From Chryseobacterium hagamense (GTDB lineage: Bacteria; Bacteroidota; Bacteroidia; Flavobacteriales; Weeksellaceae), in NCBI RefSeq assembly GCF_007991455.1, contig NZ_BJYJ01000019.1, positions 25,636 to 89,635 on the forward strand: 64,000 bases of DNA. Direction: 5' to 3'. The translations under genes were made by a program, and so were the position numbers. Shown here in pieces: positions 55,972 through 64,000 of the stretch. Position 1 is the first letter of the stretch. Every line of letters starts with the position of its first letter. Below the pieces are notes generated by a model. The model saw only the letters and a list, made by a program, of their open reading frames with translations. It was not told the origin of the DNA and ran no database searches.

Positions 55972-56014
55972 TAAGTGTGTTTATTACATTTAATTAAAAA
56001 GAATCTTATATTTG
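55972..56014 (+). promoter_or_regulatory. operator-promoter element of the ara operon (shared pentose element)
   Basis: TGTGTTTATTACA (55976-55988, TGT-N7-ACA, left flank TTAAG) is followed after 18 bases by TATATTTG (56007-56014). The sequence between, TTTAATTAAAAAGAATCT, matches the elements before GH30 and GH3. The predicted transcript has a leader of about 155 bases before araB. Confidence 0.72.
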
Positions 56015-56176
56015 TTTGAATCTCTGAAATGAAAATAGAATAGCATAACACTGAGAAATTAAAACGTTGAATAGACTTTAATTAACTATATGACCGGTTT
56101 GATTTCTTATGCTTAACTAAAAAAGATTCAGCCCAAATTTTAAAAAACAGATTATCAAAATCAAGCATTCACTTTC

Positions 56177-57877
56177 ATGAAAAAATATGTTATAGGATTA
56201 GATTACGGGACCGATTCCGTTCGGGCAGTGCTCATCGATACTGAAAACGGAGCGGAACTGGCTTCCTCGGTAAGCTATTACCAACGCTGGAAAGAAGGCC
56301 GTTTCTGCAGTCCGGAAAAAAACAGGTTCCGGCAGCATCCTTCAGACCACATCGAAGGGCTGGAAAAAACCATTACCGAAGTGGTCCGTGAGAGCAGGGT
56401 ACAGCCGGAAGAAATTGTCAGCATCTGTATTGATACCACCGGTTCATCACCCCTTCCCGTCAATCAGGAGGGAATAGCCCTTTCTTTAACCCCGGGCTTT
56501 GAAGAAAACCCGAATGCCATGATGGTGTTGTGGAAAGACCATACCTCCATCCGTGAAGCAGAAGAAATCAATACCCTCGCCAGAACCTGGGGTGGTGAAG
56601 ATTACACCCGGTTTGAAGGGGGCATCTACTCCTCCGAATGGTTCTGGGCGAAGATCCTCCACATCAACCGGATGGATGAAGACGTGAAAAAGGCGGCCTA
56701 CAGCTGGATGGAACACTGCGATTACATCACCTTCCTGCTGTCGGATCATAAAGATTTAAAAACCTTCAAAAGAAGCCGTTGCGCAGCCGGGCATAAAGCC
56801 ATGTGGCATGAAAGCTGGGGCGGCCTGCCTTCCGGAGATTTCCTAAACCGGCTCGACCCGTCTTTGGGAGAATTGAGGGACCGGCTCTATGAAAAAACCT
56901 ATACGTCTGACGAAATCGCCGGCCATCTTAATGAAGAGTGGGCGCAGCGGTTAGGCTTAACGGCTTCCACCGTCATTGCCGTTGGAACTTTTGATGCGCA
57001 TTCCGGTGCGGTAGGCGCCAAAGTGGAGGAGAATACTCTGATCCGGATCATGGGAACTTCTACCTGCGACATCATGGTAGCCCCGAATGAGGTTATCGGC
57101 GACAAAACCGTAAAAGGCATCTGCGGCCAGGTAGACGGTTCCGTTATTCCGGGAATGGTCGGGCTTGAGGCGGGACAATCCGCTTTCGGAGACGTCCTGG
57201 CCTGGTTCCGCGACATTCTGATGTGGCCGGTGAACAACATGCTGGACCATTCCGAGATCATTTCACCGGAACAGAAAGCCCGGCTTAAAGAAGAATTTGA
57301 AAATAACCTGATTAAAAATCTAACTCAGGAAGCAGAAAAAATCCCGTCCGGTGAAGCCATTCCGGTAGCCTTGGACTGGGTGAACGGTAGAAGGACACCG
57401 GATGCCAGCCAGGAACTGAAGGCGGCCATCAGCCATCTTTCCCTGGGAACCAAAGCCCCGCATATCTTCAGAGCCCTGGTGAATGCCATCTGCTTCGGAT
57501 CCAAGAAAATCGTCGATCGTTTCGGGGAAGAAGGCGTTCCTATCCACAAAGTGATCGGAATTGGCGGCGTTGCCAGAAAATCACCGTTTATCATGCAGAC
57601 TCTGGCCAATGTGCTGGATATGCCGATCATCGTCGCTGCTTCAGACCAGGCTCCCGCATTGGGTGCTGCCATTTATGCAGCCGTTGCCGCTGGCGTTTAT
57701 CCTGATGTTCAGGAAGCCAGCCGGAAAATGGGTTCCGGTTTCGAAGCGGAATACCATCCGCAGCCGGAACAGGTTGATAAGTATGCCCAACTGATGCAGC
57801 AGTACCAGCAGCTGGCCGATTTTACGGAAAGCGTAATTAAAAGCCCTGTTAAGGTTAAAAACCTTAACAGGGCTTGA
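56177..57877 (+). CDS. araB: ribulokinase
   Basis: FGGY-family kinase, 566 residues, close to known AraB proteins. It phosphorylates L-ribulose. The motif GLDYGTDSVRAVLID near the N-terminus is diagnostic of ribulokinase rather than xylulokinase. Other blocks include SICIDTTGSSPLPV, FDAHSGAVGAKV, IMGTSTCDIM and GIGGVARKSPFIMQ. The last residues, SPVKVKNLNRA, are encoded by a perfect hairpin (57841-57875) that runs into the stop codon. It is the first gene of araB-araD-araA-galM-symporter. Confidence 0.96.
   Translation: MKKYVIGLDYGTDSVRAVLIDTENGAELASSVSYYQRWKEGRFCSPEKNRFRQHPSDHIEGLEKTITEVVRESRVQPEEIVSICIDTTGSSPLPVNQEGIALSLTPGFEENPNAMMVLWKDHTSIREAEEINTLARTWGGEDYTRFEGGIYSSEWFWAKILHINRMDEDVKKAAYSWMEHCDYITFLLSDHKDLKTFKRSRCAAGHKAMWHESWGGLPSGDFLNRLDPSLGELRDRLYEKTYTSDEIAGHLNEEWAQRLGLTASTVIAVGTFDAHSGAVGAKVEENTLIRIMGTSTCDIMVAPNEVIGDKTVKGICGQVDGSVIPGMVGLEAGQSAFGDVLAWFRDILMWPVNNMLDHSEIISPEQKARLKEEFENNLIKNLTQEAEKIPSGEAIPVALDWVNGRRTPDASQELKAAISHLSLGTKAPHIFRALVNAICFGSKKIVDRFGEEGVPIHKVIGIGGVARKSPFIMQTLANVLDMPIIVAASDQAPALGAAIYAAVAAGVYPDVQEASRKMGSGFEAEYHPQPEQVDKYAQLMQQYQQLADFTESVIKSPVKVKNLNRA
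57841..57875 (+). repeat. perfect 16-bp hairpin at the end of araB
   Basis: AAGCCCTGTTAAGGTT and AACCTTAACAGGGCTT are exact inverted repeats around AAA. The structure overlaps the last codons of araB and ends at the stop codon. No T-run follows, so it is not a classical terminator. It could slow decay from the 3' end or mark an mRNA processing boundary before araD. Confidence 0.85.
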
Positions 57878-57894
57878 TCCCAAAAACAAACAAC

Positions 57895-58593
57895 ATGAAA
57901 AAATACAAAGAACTTCAGCGGGAATGCTACGAAGCCAACATGCAGCTTGATGCCTTGAAGCTTGTGGTCTACACCTTTGGCAACGTAAGTGCCGTCGACC
58001 GCGAGGAAGGCATTTTTGCCATCAAACCGAGCGGCGTGCCATATGCGGATCTGAGGCCGAAGGATATGGTAATCCTGGATTTTGATGCCAATGTCATTCA
58101 AGGCAAACTGAGACCGTCTTCCGATACCAAGACCCATGCGTACCTTTACAAAAACTGGGAAAACATCGGCGGGATTTCCCATACCCATGCTATCTATTCC
58201 GTTGCATGGGCACAGGCGCAGATGGACATCCCGATTTTCGGGACCACCCACGCGGATCACCTGACTTCCGATATTCCTTGTGCGCCTCCGATGCATGACA
58301 GCCTGATCGAAGGCAATTACGAATACAATACCGGAATCCAGATCCTCGACTGTTTCAGGGAGAAAAACCTCTCGCCTCAGGAAGTGGAAATGGTCCTGAT
58401 CGGAAACCATGGCCCATTTACCTGGGGGAAAAATGCTGAAAAAGCGGTGTACAACAGCAAAGTGCTGGAAACCATCGCTGAAATGGCCTATCTTACCCGG
58501 CAGATCAATCCCAATGCACTCCGGTTAAAGGATTCTTTAATTAAAAAACATTACGAAAGGAAGCACGGCAAGGATGCTTATTACGGGCAATAA
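57895..58593 (+). CDS. araD: L-ribulose-5-phosphate 4-epimerase
   Basis: 232 residues from ATG 57895; the TTG frame start at 57874 overlaps the araB stop. It is a class II aldolase/adducin-family epimerase giving D-xylulose 5-phosphate. Zinc-site histidines are in SHTHAIYSVAWAQ and GTTHADHL, with the later NHGPFTWG block and KPSGVPYADL near the N-terminus. It completes the link from arabinose to the same intermediate as xylose. It is 17 bases from araB and followed by another hairpin. Confidence 0.95.
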   Translation: MKKYKELQRECYEANMQLDALKLVVYTFGNVSAVDREEGIFAIKPSGVPYADLRPKDMVILDFDANVIQGKLRPSSDTKTHAYLYKNWENIGGISHTHAIYSVAWAQAQMDIPIFGTTHADHLTSDIPCAPPMHDSLIEGNYEYNTGIQILDCFREKNLSPQEVEMVLIGNHGPFTWGKNAEKAVYNSKVLETIAEMAYLTRQINPNALRLKDSLIKKHYERKHGKDAYYGQ

Positions 58594-58604
58594 TCTTGTA
58601 GCAG

Positions 58605-58644
58605 GTACAATGTAAAAACGTACAGTATACTTTTTACATTGTAC
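58605..58644 (+). repeat. perfect 14-bp inverted repeat between araD and araA
   Basis: GTACAATGTAAAAA (58605-58618) and TTTTTACATTGTAC (58631-58644) are exact inverted repeats with a 12-base loop that itself contains GTATAC. The related text GTACATTTTACA follows at 58649. There is no clear T-run after the second arm. It could be an mRNA-stabilising or processing element, or a protein-binding site. Confidence 0.8.
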
Positions 58645-58686
58645 ACCAGTACATTTTACAATAAAATCAATTATCATTTATAAACT

Positions 58687-60183
58687 ATGTTAACACCTCT
58701 CAATACGAAAGAAATCTGGTTCATCACCGGAAGCCAGCATTTATACGGCCCTGAAACTTTAGCCCAGGTTGCCGAACATTCAGCGAAAATTGTGGAAGCG
58801 TTCAATGCTTCTTCACAGATCCCTGTAAAAGTGGTTTTAAAGCCAACCGTAAAAACGACGGAAGAAATTTTTAAAACCCTGGTCGCCGCCAATCATACGG
58901 CCGATTGTATCGGGGTGGTGACCTGGATGCATACCTTTTCACCAGCCAAAATGTGGATCCGCGGACTGACAGCTTTGCAGAAACCTTTGCTGCACCTTCA
59001 TACCCAGTTCAACCAGGACATTCCGTGGTCGACAATGGATATGGATTTTATGAACCTGAACCAGGCGGCGCATGGCGACCGTGAATTCGGGTTTATGGTA
59101 AGCCGCCTCCGTAAAAACAGAAAAGTCGTGGTGGGGCACTGGGCAGAAGAAAGAGTACAGAAACAGATCGGCGACTGGAGCCGCGTGGCTGCTGGCTGGG
59201 ACGACTGGCAGGGCGCCAAATTCGCGCGTTTCGGGGATAACATGAGATACGTAGCCGTTACCGATGGCGATAAAGTGGAAGCGGAAACCAAATTCGGATT
59301 CTCCGTCAATACCTGGGGAATCGGGGATCTGGTAAGCGTGATCAACGGCATCGGGCAAGGCGAGGTAAAAACCCTGATCGAAGAGTATGAGGCCTCATAC
59401 CGGATGGCAGAATCCCTGCTTTCTGGTGGTGCCAACAGAAAATCATTGGAAACGGCTGCCCGGATCGAACTCGGACTTGAAAAATTCCTGAAAGACGGAA
59501 ACTTTAAAGGATTTTCCGATACCTTTGAAGACCTTCACGGAATGGAACAGCTTCCGGGAATCGCCGTACAGCGACTGATGGAAAAAGGATACGGTTTTGC
59601 CGGCGAAGGCGACTGGAAAACGGCAGCCCTGGTAAGGGCCATGAAAACCATGGGGCAGGGAATGGAAGGCGGAAATGCCTTCATGGAAGATTACACCTAT
59701 CATTTAGACCCTTCGAACCCATCCATTTTAGGCTCCCACATGCTGGAAGTTGATCCGGTACTGGCCGCTGATAAGCCTTCATGTGAAATCCACCCATTGG
59801 GCATCGGAGGAAAGGCCGATCCGGTGAGACTGGTTTTCAATTCAAGAGGCAATACCGATTCTTTGGTGGCCGCACTGATGGATTTCGGAAACCATTTCAG
59901 GCTTCTGATCAACAAAACAAAATCTCTGGACATTACCGAAGCGCTTCCGAAGCTTCCGGTAGCAAGGGTACTCTGGAAACCGCTTCCTGACCTGTACACC
60001 GCTGCCGAAGCGTGGATCCTTGCCGGCGGCGCGCACCATACCTGCTACAGTGAAAACCTGACGGTGGATCAGCTGGAAGTGTTTGCGGAAATGGCAGGAA
60101 TCGAATCACTGGTCATCGATGAAGACACGAAAATCCGTGAGTTTAAGAATACCCTTCGCTGGAATGAAATGTATTACCGTTAA
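58687..60183 (+). CDS. araA: L-arabinose isomerase
   Basis: 498 residues, matching the normal length of about 500. It converts L-arabinose to L-ribulose in the cytoplasm. The N-terminal [41 protein letters not shown] and GHWAEERVQ blocks are typical. Mn-site residues lie in the [11 protein letters not shown] and [10 protein letters not shown] regions and near HHTCYSENL. It lies between araD and the aldose epimerase in one transcription unit. Confidence 0.97.
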   Translation: MLTPLNTKEIWFITGSQHLYGPETLAQVAEHSAKIVEAFNASSQIPVKVVLKPTVKTTEEIFKTLVAANHTADCIGVVTWMHTFSPAKMWIRGLTALQKPLLHLHTQFNQDIPWSTMDMDFMNLNQAAHGDREFGFMVSRLRKNRKVVVGHWAEERVQKQIGDWSRVAAGWDDWQGAKFARFGDNMRYVAVTDGDKVEAETKFGFSVNTWGIGDLVSVINGIGQGEVKTLIEEYEASYRMAESLLSGGANRKSLETAARIELGLEKFLKDGNFKGFSDTFEDLHGMEQLPGIAVQRLMEKGYGFAGEGDWKTAALVRAMKTMGQGMEGGNAFMEDYTYHLDPSNPSILGSHMLEVDPVLAADKPSCEIHPLGIGGKADPVRLVFNSRGNTDSLVAALMDFGNHFRLLINKTKSLDITEALPKLPVARVLWKPLPDLYTAAEAWILAGGAHHTCYSENLTVDQLEVFAEMAGIESLVIDEDTKIREFKNTLRWNEMYYR

Positions 60184-60205
60184 TTCTTCAAAAATATCAT
60201 TAATT

Positions 60206-61366
60206 ATGAAAAAAATAGGAGGCAGTTTATTCATTTTGTTGGCCGTTTTATGTATTTTCGGCTGCAATAAAAAGGAAAACAACAATAAAACGAACTCAGA
60301 TACCATGGAAAATGTACAGGTTTCAGACTATGGAGTCACTGCAAAGGGGGATTCCATCAAAAAATATACGTTAACCAACAAAAACGGAATGAAGGTGGAG
60401 ATCATCAACTACGGTGGGATCATCACTTCGCTTATGGCACCCGATAAAAATGGGAAATACCAGGATGTGGTATTGGGCTTTACAAAGCCTGAAGATTATT
60501 TCAACGGGAATCCGTACTATTTCGGCGCGCTGATCGGAAGATACGGAAACCGGATTGCCAATGCAAAATTCACCCTCGAAGGCAAAACGTATGATATCGA
60601 CAAGAACGACGGACCGAACAGCCTCCACGGAGGAAAAGAAGGTTTCCATACCAAAATATGGACGGCAGAACCTGTAAAGGATGCCAAACTTCCGACGTTG
60701 AAACTGACTTATGTAAGTGCTGACGGTGAAGAAGGTTACCCAGGGAAATTAACAACTACGGTTCACTATACCCTTACTGACGATAATGCGCTGGAAATTT
60801 CTTACGAAGCAGAAACCGATAAAGCGACGGTCGTAAACCTGACGCAGCATTCATATTTCAACCTTTCAGGAAACTTTTCCAATCTGATTACGGATCACGA
60901 ACTGCAGATCAATGCCGATAAGTTCTTACCGGTAAACAGCACCTTAATTCCTGTAGGGGAAGAAAAGAGCGTGAAAGGAACTCCCTTTGATTTCACGGCA
61001 GCAAAAGCCATAGGAAAAGATATTACTGCGCAGGACGAACAGCTGAAACTGGGTGGCGGTTACGATCACAACTGGATCCTGAACGGAAACGGAATGAGAA
61101 CCATTGCCACCGTTTACCATCCGGCAAGCGGAAGGGTAATGGAAGTTATGACTGATCAGCCGGGCGTTCAGTTCTATTCCGGAAATTTCCTGGACGGAAA
61201 ATTTGATACCAAAACCGGGGGGAAATACGAAAAAAGAAGCGGATTCTGCCTGGAAACCCAGCATTACCCGGATTCTCCGAACCAGCCGGCGTTCCCGACA
61301 ACCGAACTGAAGCCGGGACAGAAATACCAGACCAAAACCATGTATAAATTCTCAGTTAAAAAATAA
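60206..61366 (+). CDS. galM: aldose 1-epimerase (mutarotase), lipoprotein
   Basis: 386 residues from ATG 60206, selected because a lipoprotein signal follows (lipobox IFGC, Cys20); the longer frame from 60083 overlaps araA. It interconverts alpha and beta anomers of free sugars. Family blocks are NYGGIITSLMAPDKNG, GRYGNRIANA, NSLHGGKEGF, LTQHSYFNLSG with a catalytic histidine, and CLETQHYPDSPN with the catalytic Glu. The lipid anchor puts it in the periplasm or outer membrane, where it could prepare pentoses for the symporter encoded 3 bases downstream. Confidence 0.94.
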   Translation: MKKIGGSLFILLAVLCIFGCNKKENNNKTNSDTMENVQVSDYGVTAKGDSIKKYTLTNKNGMKVEIINYGGIITSLMAPDKNGKYQDVVLGFTKPEDYFNGNPYYFGALIGRYGNRIANAKFTLEGKTYDIDKNDGPNSLHGGKEGFHTKIWTAEPVKDAKLPTLKLTYVSADGEEGYPGKLTTTVHYTLTDDNALEISYEAETDKATVVNLTQHSYFNLSGNFSNLITDHELQINADKFLPVNSTLIPVGEEKSVKGTPFDFTAAKAIGKDITAQDEQLKLGGGYDHNWILNGNGMRTIATVYHPASGRVMEVMTDQPGVQFYSGNFLDGKFDTKTGGKYEKRSGFCLETQHYPDSPNQPAFPTTELKPGQKYQTKTMYKFSVKK

Positions 61367-61369
61367 AGT

Positions 61370-63097
61370 ATGGGACAACTAGCAACCATTGATATCATCA
61401 TTTTCCTCATTTATTTTGTGGTGGTAGCCGGATATGGACTCTGGATCTATAAAAAGAAAAAATCCGAGTCTACCGGAAGTAAAGATTATTTCCTTGCCGA
61501 AGGGTCACTGACCTGGTGGGCAATCGGGGCCAGTCTGATCGCCTCCAACATTTCGGCTGAACAGTTTATCGGGATGAGTGGTGAAGGCTTTTTCGTGGGA
61601 GTGGCCGTTGCCGCCTACGAGTGGATTGCCGCCGTAGCATTAATTATCATCGCCGTATGGTTTATCCCGATCTACCTAAAAAACAAGATCTACACCATGC
61701 CGCAGTTCCTGGAAACCCGGTACAACAAATCGGTTTCCCTGATCATGGCGGTGTTCTGGCTGTTTTTGTATGTTATCGTGAACCTGACGTCCATCCTGTA
61801 TCTCGGTGCATTGGCCATTGATACTTTACTGGGCGGCGAACATCTTCATATTATTATGATCGTCCTTTTGCTGATGGCTTTGCTGATCGGCCTGGGAGGA
61901 ATGAAAGTGATCGGTTATACCGATGTGATCCAGGTAGCAGTGCTTATTATCGGTGGTTTTGCTACCGTGTATATGGCGTTGCAGATCGTTGACCAACGGA
62001 TTAACGGTGTAGCGGTAGGAAATGCGTTTGCCGGATTCAATACGTTAATGAACGAAGCGCCGGGCCATTTTAAGCTGATGCTGGACAAGCCGACCACCAC
62101 CACCACGACTTTGGGGATGCCTGAAAACCTGCAGGTACAGAAATATGTGGTGTTACCGGGACTGGCGATGTATTTTGCCGGACAGTGGATCGTAAACCTG
62201 AATTATTGGGGCTGTAACCAGTACATCACCCAGCGTGCTTTGGGGGCAGACCTTAAAACCGCGAGAACCGGGATTCTTTTTGCCGGATTCCTGAAACTGT
62301 TTATGCCAATCATCGTAATGCTTCCGGGAATCGCAGCCTATGTATTGTACACCAAAGGTCAGCTTCCGGGATTCAGCGGAGTGAAAGACGGAGCCTATTC
62401 TGCCATTCTTACCTTCCTGCCTTCGGGACTTAAAGGTCTGGCAGTAGCCGCATTAACGGCAGCCATCGTCGCTTCCCTGGCCGGAAAAGTAAACAGTATC
62501 TCCACGATTTTTACCCTGGACATCTATAAGAAATACCTGAAAGCGGATGCTACCGAAATCCAGATGGTAAGAACCGGAAGATGGGTGATTATCGGAGCTA
62601 TGATGGTTGCGCTTGCCTTTACCTGGACCGACGTTCTGGGAATTGGTGGAGAAGGAGGGTTTACCTTCATCCAGAAATATACCGGATTTATCAGTCCGGG
62701 GGTTTTTGCCATGTTCTTACTGGGAATGTTCTGGAAAAGAACCACCGGAACTGCCGCTTTGGTAGGGGTCATCTTAGGTTTCGTATTGGCAATTTTCTTC
62801 AACAGCTTTGCCATCGGCATCTTTGGAAAAGAAACCTGGCTGTATACGGCATTCACCTATGAAAAACTGGAAAACGGCGTGGTACACACCATTACGGAAA
62901 TCCCATTCCTTATCAATATGGGATGGTCTTTCTTCATTACCATCGTCGTGATGATCCTGATCAGCCTTGCCGGTCCGAAAGTTAACCCGAAAGCTTTTGC
63001 TATCGACAGCAAAATGTTCAAGGTAGATCCAAGAACAATGGTGCTGATTGTAGTTACTTTATTACTGCTTACTGCTATTTATGTAAGATTCTGGTAA
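61370..63097 (+). CDS. sodium/solute symporter (SSS family), probable sugar transporter
   Basis: 575 residues with about 14 membrane segments, beginning IDIIIFLIYFVVVAGYGLWI. ASNISAEQFIGMSGEGF is the unwound first helix with sodium-site residues, and NLNYWGCNQYITQRALGAD matches the core of Vibrio SGLT-type sugar symporters. It is probably the inner-membrane uptake system for arabinose or pentoses in general, since no other sugar permease is seen in the window. The specificity is inferred. It is the last gene of the ara operon and a terminator follows. Confidence 0.94.
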   Translation: MGQLATIDIIIFLIYFVVVAGYGLWIYKKKKSESTGSKDYFLAEGSLTWWAIGASLIASNISAEQFIGMSGEGFFVGVAVAAYEWIAAVALIIIAVWFIPIYLKNKIYTMPQFLETRYNKSVSLIMAVFWLFLYVIVNLTSILYLGALAIDTLLGGEHLHIIMIVLLLMALLIGLGGMKVIGYTDVIQVAVLIIGGFATVYMALQIVDQRINGVAVGNAFAGFNTLMNEAPGHFKLMLDKPTTTTTTLGMPENLQVQKYVVLPGLAMYFAGQWIVNLNYWGCNQYITQRALGADLKTARTGILFAGFLKLFMPIIVMLPGIAAYVLYTKGQLPGFSGVKDGAYSAILTFLPSGLKGLAVAALTAAIVASLAGKVNSISTIFTLDIYKKYLKADATEIQMVRTGRWVIIGAMMVALAFTWTDVLGIGGEGGFTFIQKYTGFISPGVFAMFLLGMFWKRTTGTAALVGVILGFVLAIFFNSFAIGIFGKETWLYTAFTYEKLENGVVHTITEIPFLINMGWSFFITIVVMILISLAGPKVNPKAFAIDSKMFKVDPRTMVLIVVTLLLLTAIYVRFW

Positions 63098-63120
63098 TTT
63101 CAAAATCAATAAAACAAAAC

Positions 63121-63153
63121 AAAAACAGGATGCCGATGGTGTCCTGTTTTTTT
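63121..63153 (+). terminator. intrinsic terminator of the ara operon
   Basis: AAAACAGGA (63122-63130) pairs with TCCTGTTTT (63142-63150), followed by more T residues. It ends the ara operon and overlaps the TTG codon at 63152, which therefore is not a credible start for the regulator downstream. Confidence 0.75.
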
Positions 63154-63181
63154 GTCTAATTTTAAAGTCAATTCAAAGATC

Positions 63182-63763
63182 ATGGAAAGTTTTGATACCC
63201 TGATACGCGAACATTTTGGGAGTCTCGGCCCTGAAGAAATGTTGATTATTCAAAATTATTTTACAGAAGAAGTTCTAAGGAAAAACGAAATGTTTACAGA
63301 ATCCGGCCAGATCTGTACGAGGCTTAGCCTTGTGCAGTCCGGTATTTTGCGTGTATACGCACCGGCGGAAGATGGAAGGGAAATTACGCAGTGGCTTTCT
63401 ACTAAAAATTTTTTCGTTACCGAATCAATGGGATTCTTTTTTAACCAGCAGAACCGGTGGACGATTCAGGCTTTTAGTGATGTAAGGCTGTTGACGATTA
63501 CCAAATCCGATTATAAAAAACTTTGTACCGAATTCCCAAAATGGAACGAGATAGAAAAGCAATTTATCATTAAATGTTTTATGATGATGGAAGACCGGAT
63601 TTTTTCTCACTTATCGATGACAGCAGAAGAACGGTACAATCAGTATTTTGAGCGAAATAAAGAATTATTTCATCAGGTTCCGCTGCAGTATATCGCTTCT
63701 GTTTTAGGAATGACACCGGAAACCTTCAGCAGGATAAGAAAACGGCAGTCCCAAAACTCTTGA
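63182..63763 (+). CDS. Crp/Fnr-family transcriptional regulator
   Basis: 193 residues from ATG 63182. It has an N-terminal cyclic-nucleotide-binding-like beta barrel (about 20-120, RLSLVQSGILRVYA and REITQWLSTKNFF) and a short C-terminal helix-turn-helix (about 145-190, VPLQYIASVLGMTPETFSRI). The cAMP-contacting residues of true Crp are not evident, as in many Bacteroidetes members. It lies after the ara operon terminator and is probably separate from it; target genes are unknown. Confidence 0.9.
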   Translation: MESFDTLIREHFGSLGPEEMLIIQNYFTEEVLRKNEMFTESGQICTRLSLVQSGILRVYAPAEDGREITQWLSTKNFFVTESMGFFFNQQNRWTIQAFSDVRLLTITKSDYKKLCTEFPKWNEIEKQFIIKCFMMMEDRIFSHLSMTAEERYNQYFERNKELFHQVPLQYIASVLGMTPETFSRIRKRQSQNS

Positions 63764-63830
63764 TATTTGTCAAGTAAAAGATTTCAGCATTATCAGACCT
63801 TTGTAATATTAATTTTGAATGATTAACACA

Positions 63831-63995
63831 ATGAAAAATCTTTTGCAGCTCGAAGAATTAGGACAGTTTTTATTCGCTATTTTTCTTTTTACCCAATTAT
63901 CCTATTCCTGGTGGCTTTTTCCGGCCTGTCTTCTGTTGCCGGATCTGTCAACGGCCGGTTATTTAATCAATCCTGAGGCAGGAGCATGGTCTTAG
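63831..63995 (+). pseudogene. DUF4260-like small membrane protein, cut short by a stop
   Basis: Starts MKNLLQLEELGQFLFAIFLF and continues SWWLFPACLLLPDLSTAGYL, INPEAGAWS, then TAG at 63993. This matches the first half of DUF4260-type proteins, usually a little over 100 residues. The stop comes where the family continues, so the gene is either broken or frameshifted at the window edge. The function is unknown. A possible TAATTTTG promoter element lies at 63810-63817. Confidence 0.5.
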
Positions 63996-64000
63996 AAGCT

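Noticed and set aside
60083..60205. N-terminal extension of the aldose epimerase
   Set aside because: It overlaps araA and would hide a clear lipoprotein signal that starts at 60206.

Overview
The window looks like the chromosome of a Flavobacteriia bacterium, most likely Chryseobacterium or a close Weeksellaceae relative. Supporting signs are TAnnTTTG-type promoters, a SusC/SusD pair, a type IX secretion sorting tail, many AQ-ending signal peptides, a Nudix-type sugar regulator, and abundant short palindromic intergenic repeats. This placement is inferred from gene content and style, not from a marker gene.

Left flank (1-7,000): a LytS/LytTR-type two-component pair on the plus strand. It is followed on the minus strand by two AraC-type regulators alternating with two short-chain dehydrogenases. 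The two AraC genes share a 101-bp identical stretch although the rest of the proteins differ.

Main locus (7,466-63,097): a very large polysaccharide utilization locus with its own catabolic genes. It opens with a Nudix-like regulator, xylulokinase and xylose isomerase. Next come one SusC/SusD pair, UxuA with an SDR reductase (hexuronate branch), GH95, two GH43, a double-headed CE1-like esterase, GH31, GH43-CBM6, GH27, two more GH43-CBM6, GH97, an SGNH acetylesterase and GH115. A terminator closes this block near 43,150. After a small unrelated patch (ParD-like remnant, AraC, VOC protein) come a T9SS-secreted GH30, an unrelated minus-strand S41 protease, GH3 and GH51, and then araB-araD-araA, an aldose epimerase lipoprotein and a sodium/sugar symporter.

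How it works together (inference): the GH30 enzyme cuts glucuronoxylan outside the cell and SusCD imports the oligosaccharides. In the periplasm, GH115 removes (methyl)glucuronate, GH43/GH51 remove arabinose, GH31/GH27/GH97/GH95 remove xylose, galactose and fucose or L-galactose caps, the esterases remove acyl groups, and GH3/GH43 release xylose. XylAB, AraBDA and UxuA plus the SDR feed the sugars into central metabolism. The mix matches what is known for highly decorated cereal glucuronoarabinoxylan loci. GH30, GH3 and araB share a nearly superimposable operator-promoter element, which suggests one pentose regulon.

Right flank (63,100-64,000): a Crp/Fnr-type regulator and the start of a DUF4260-like membrane protein that meets a stop just before the window edge. 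No rRNA, tRNA, CRISPR, insertion sequence or phage gene was recognised.
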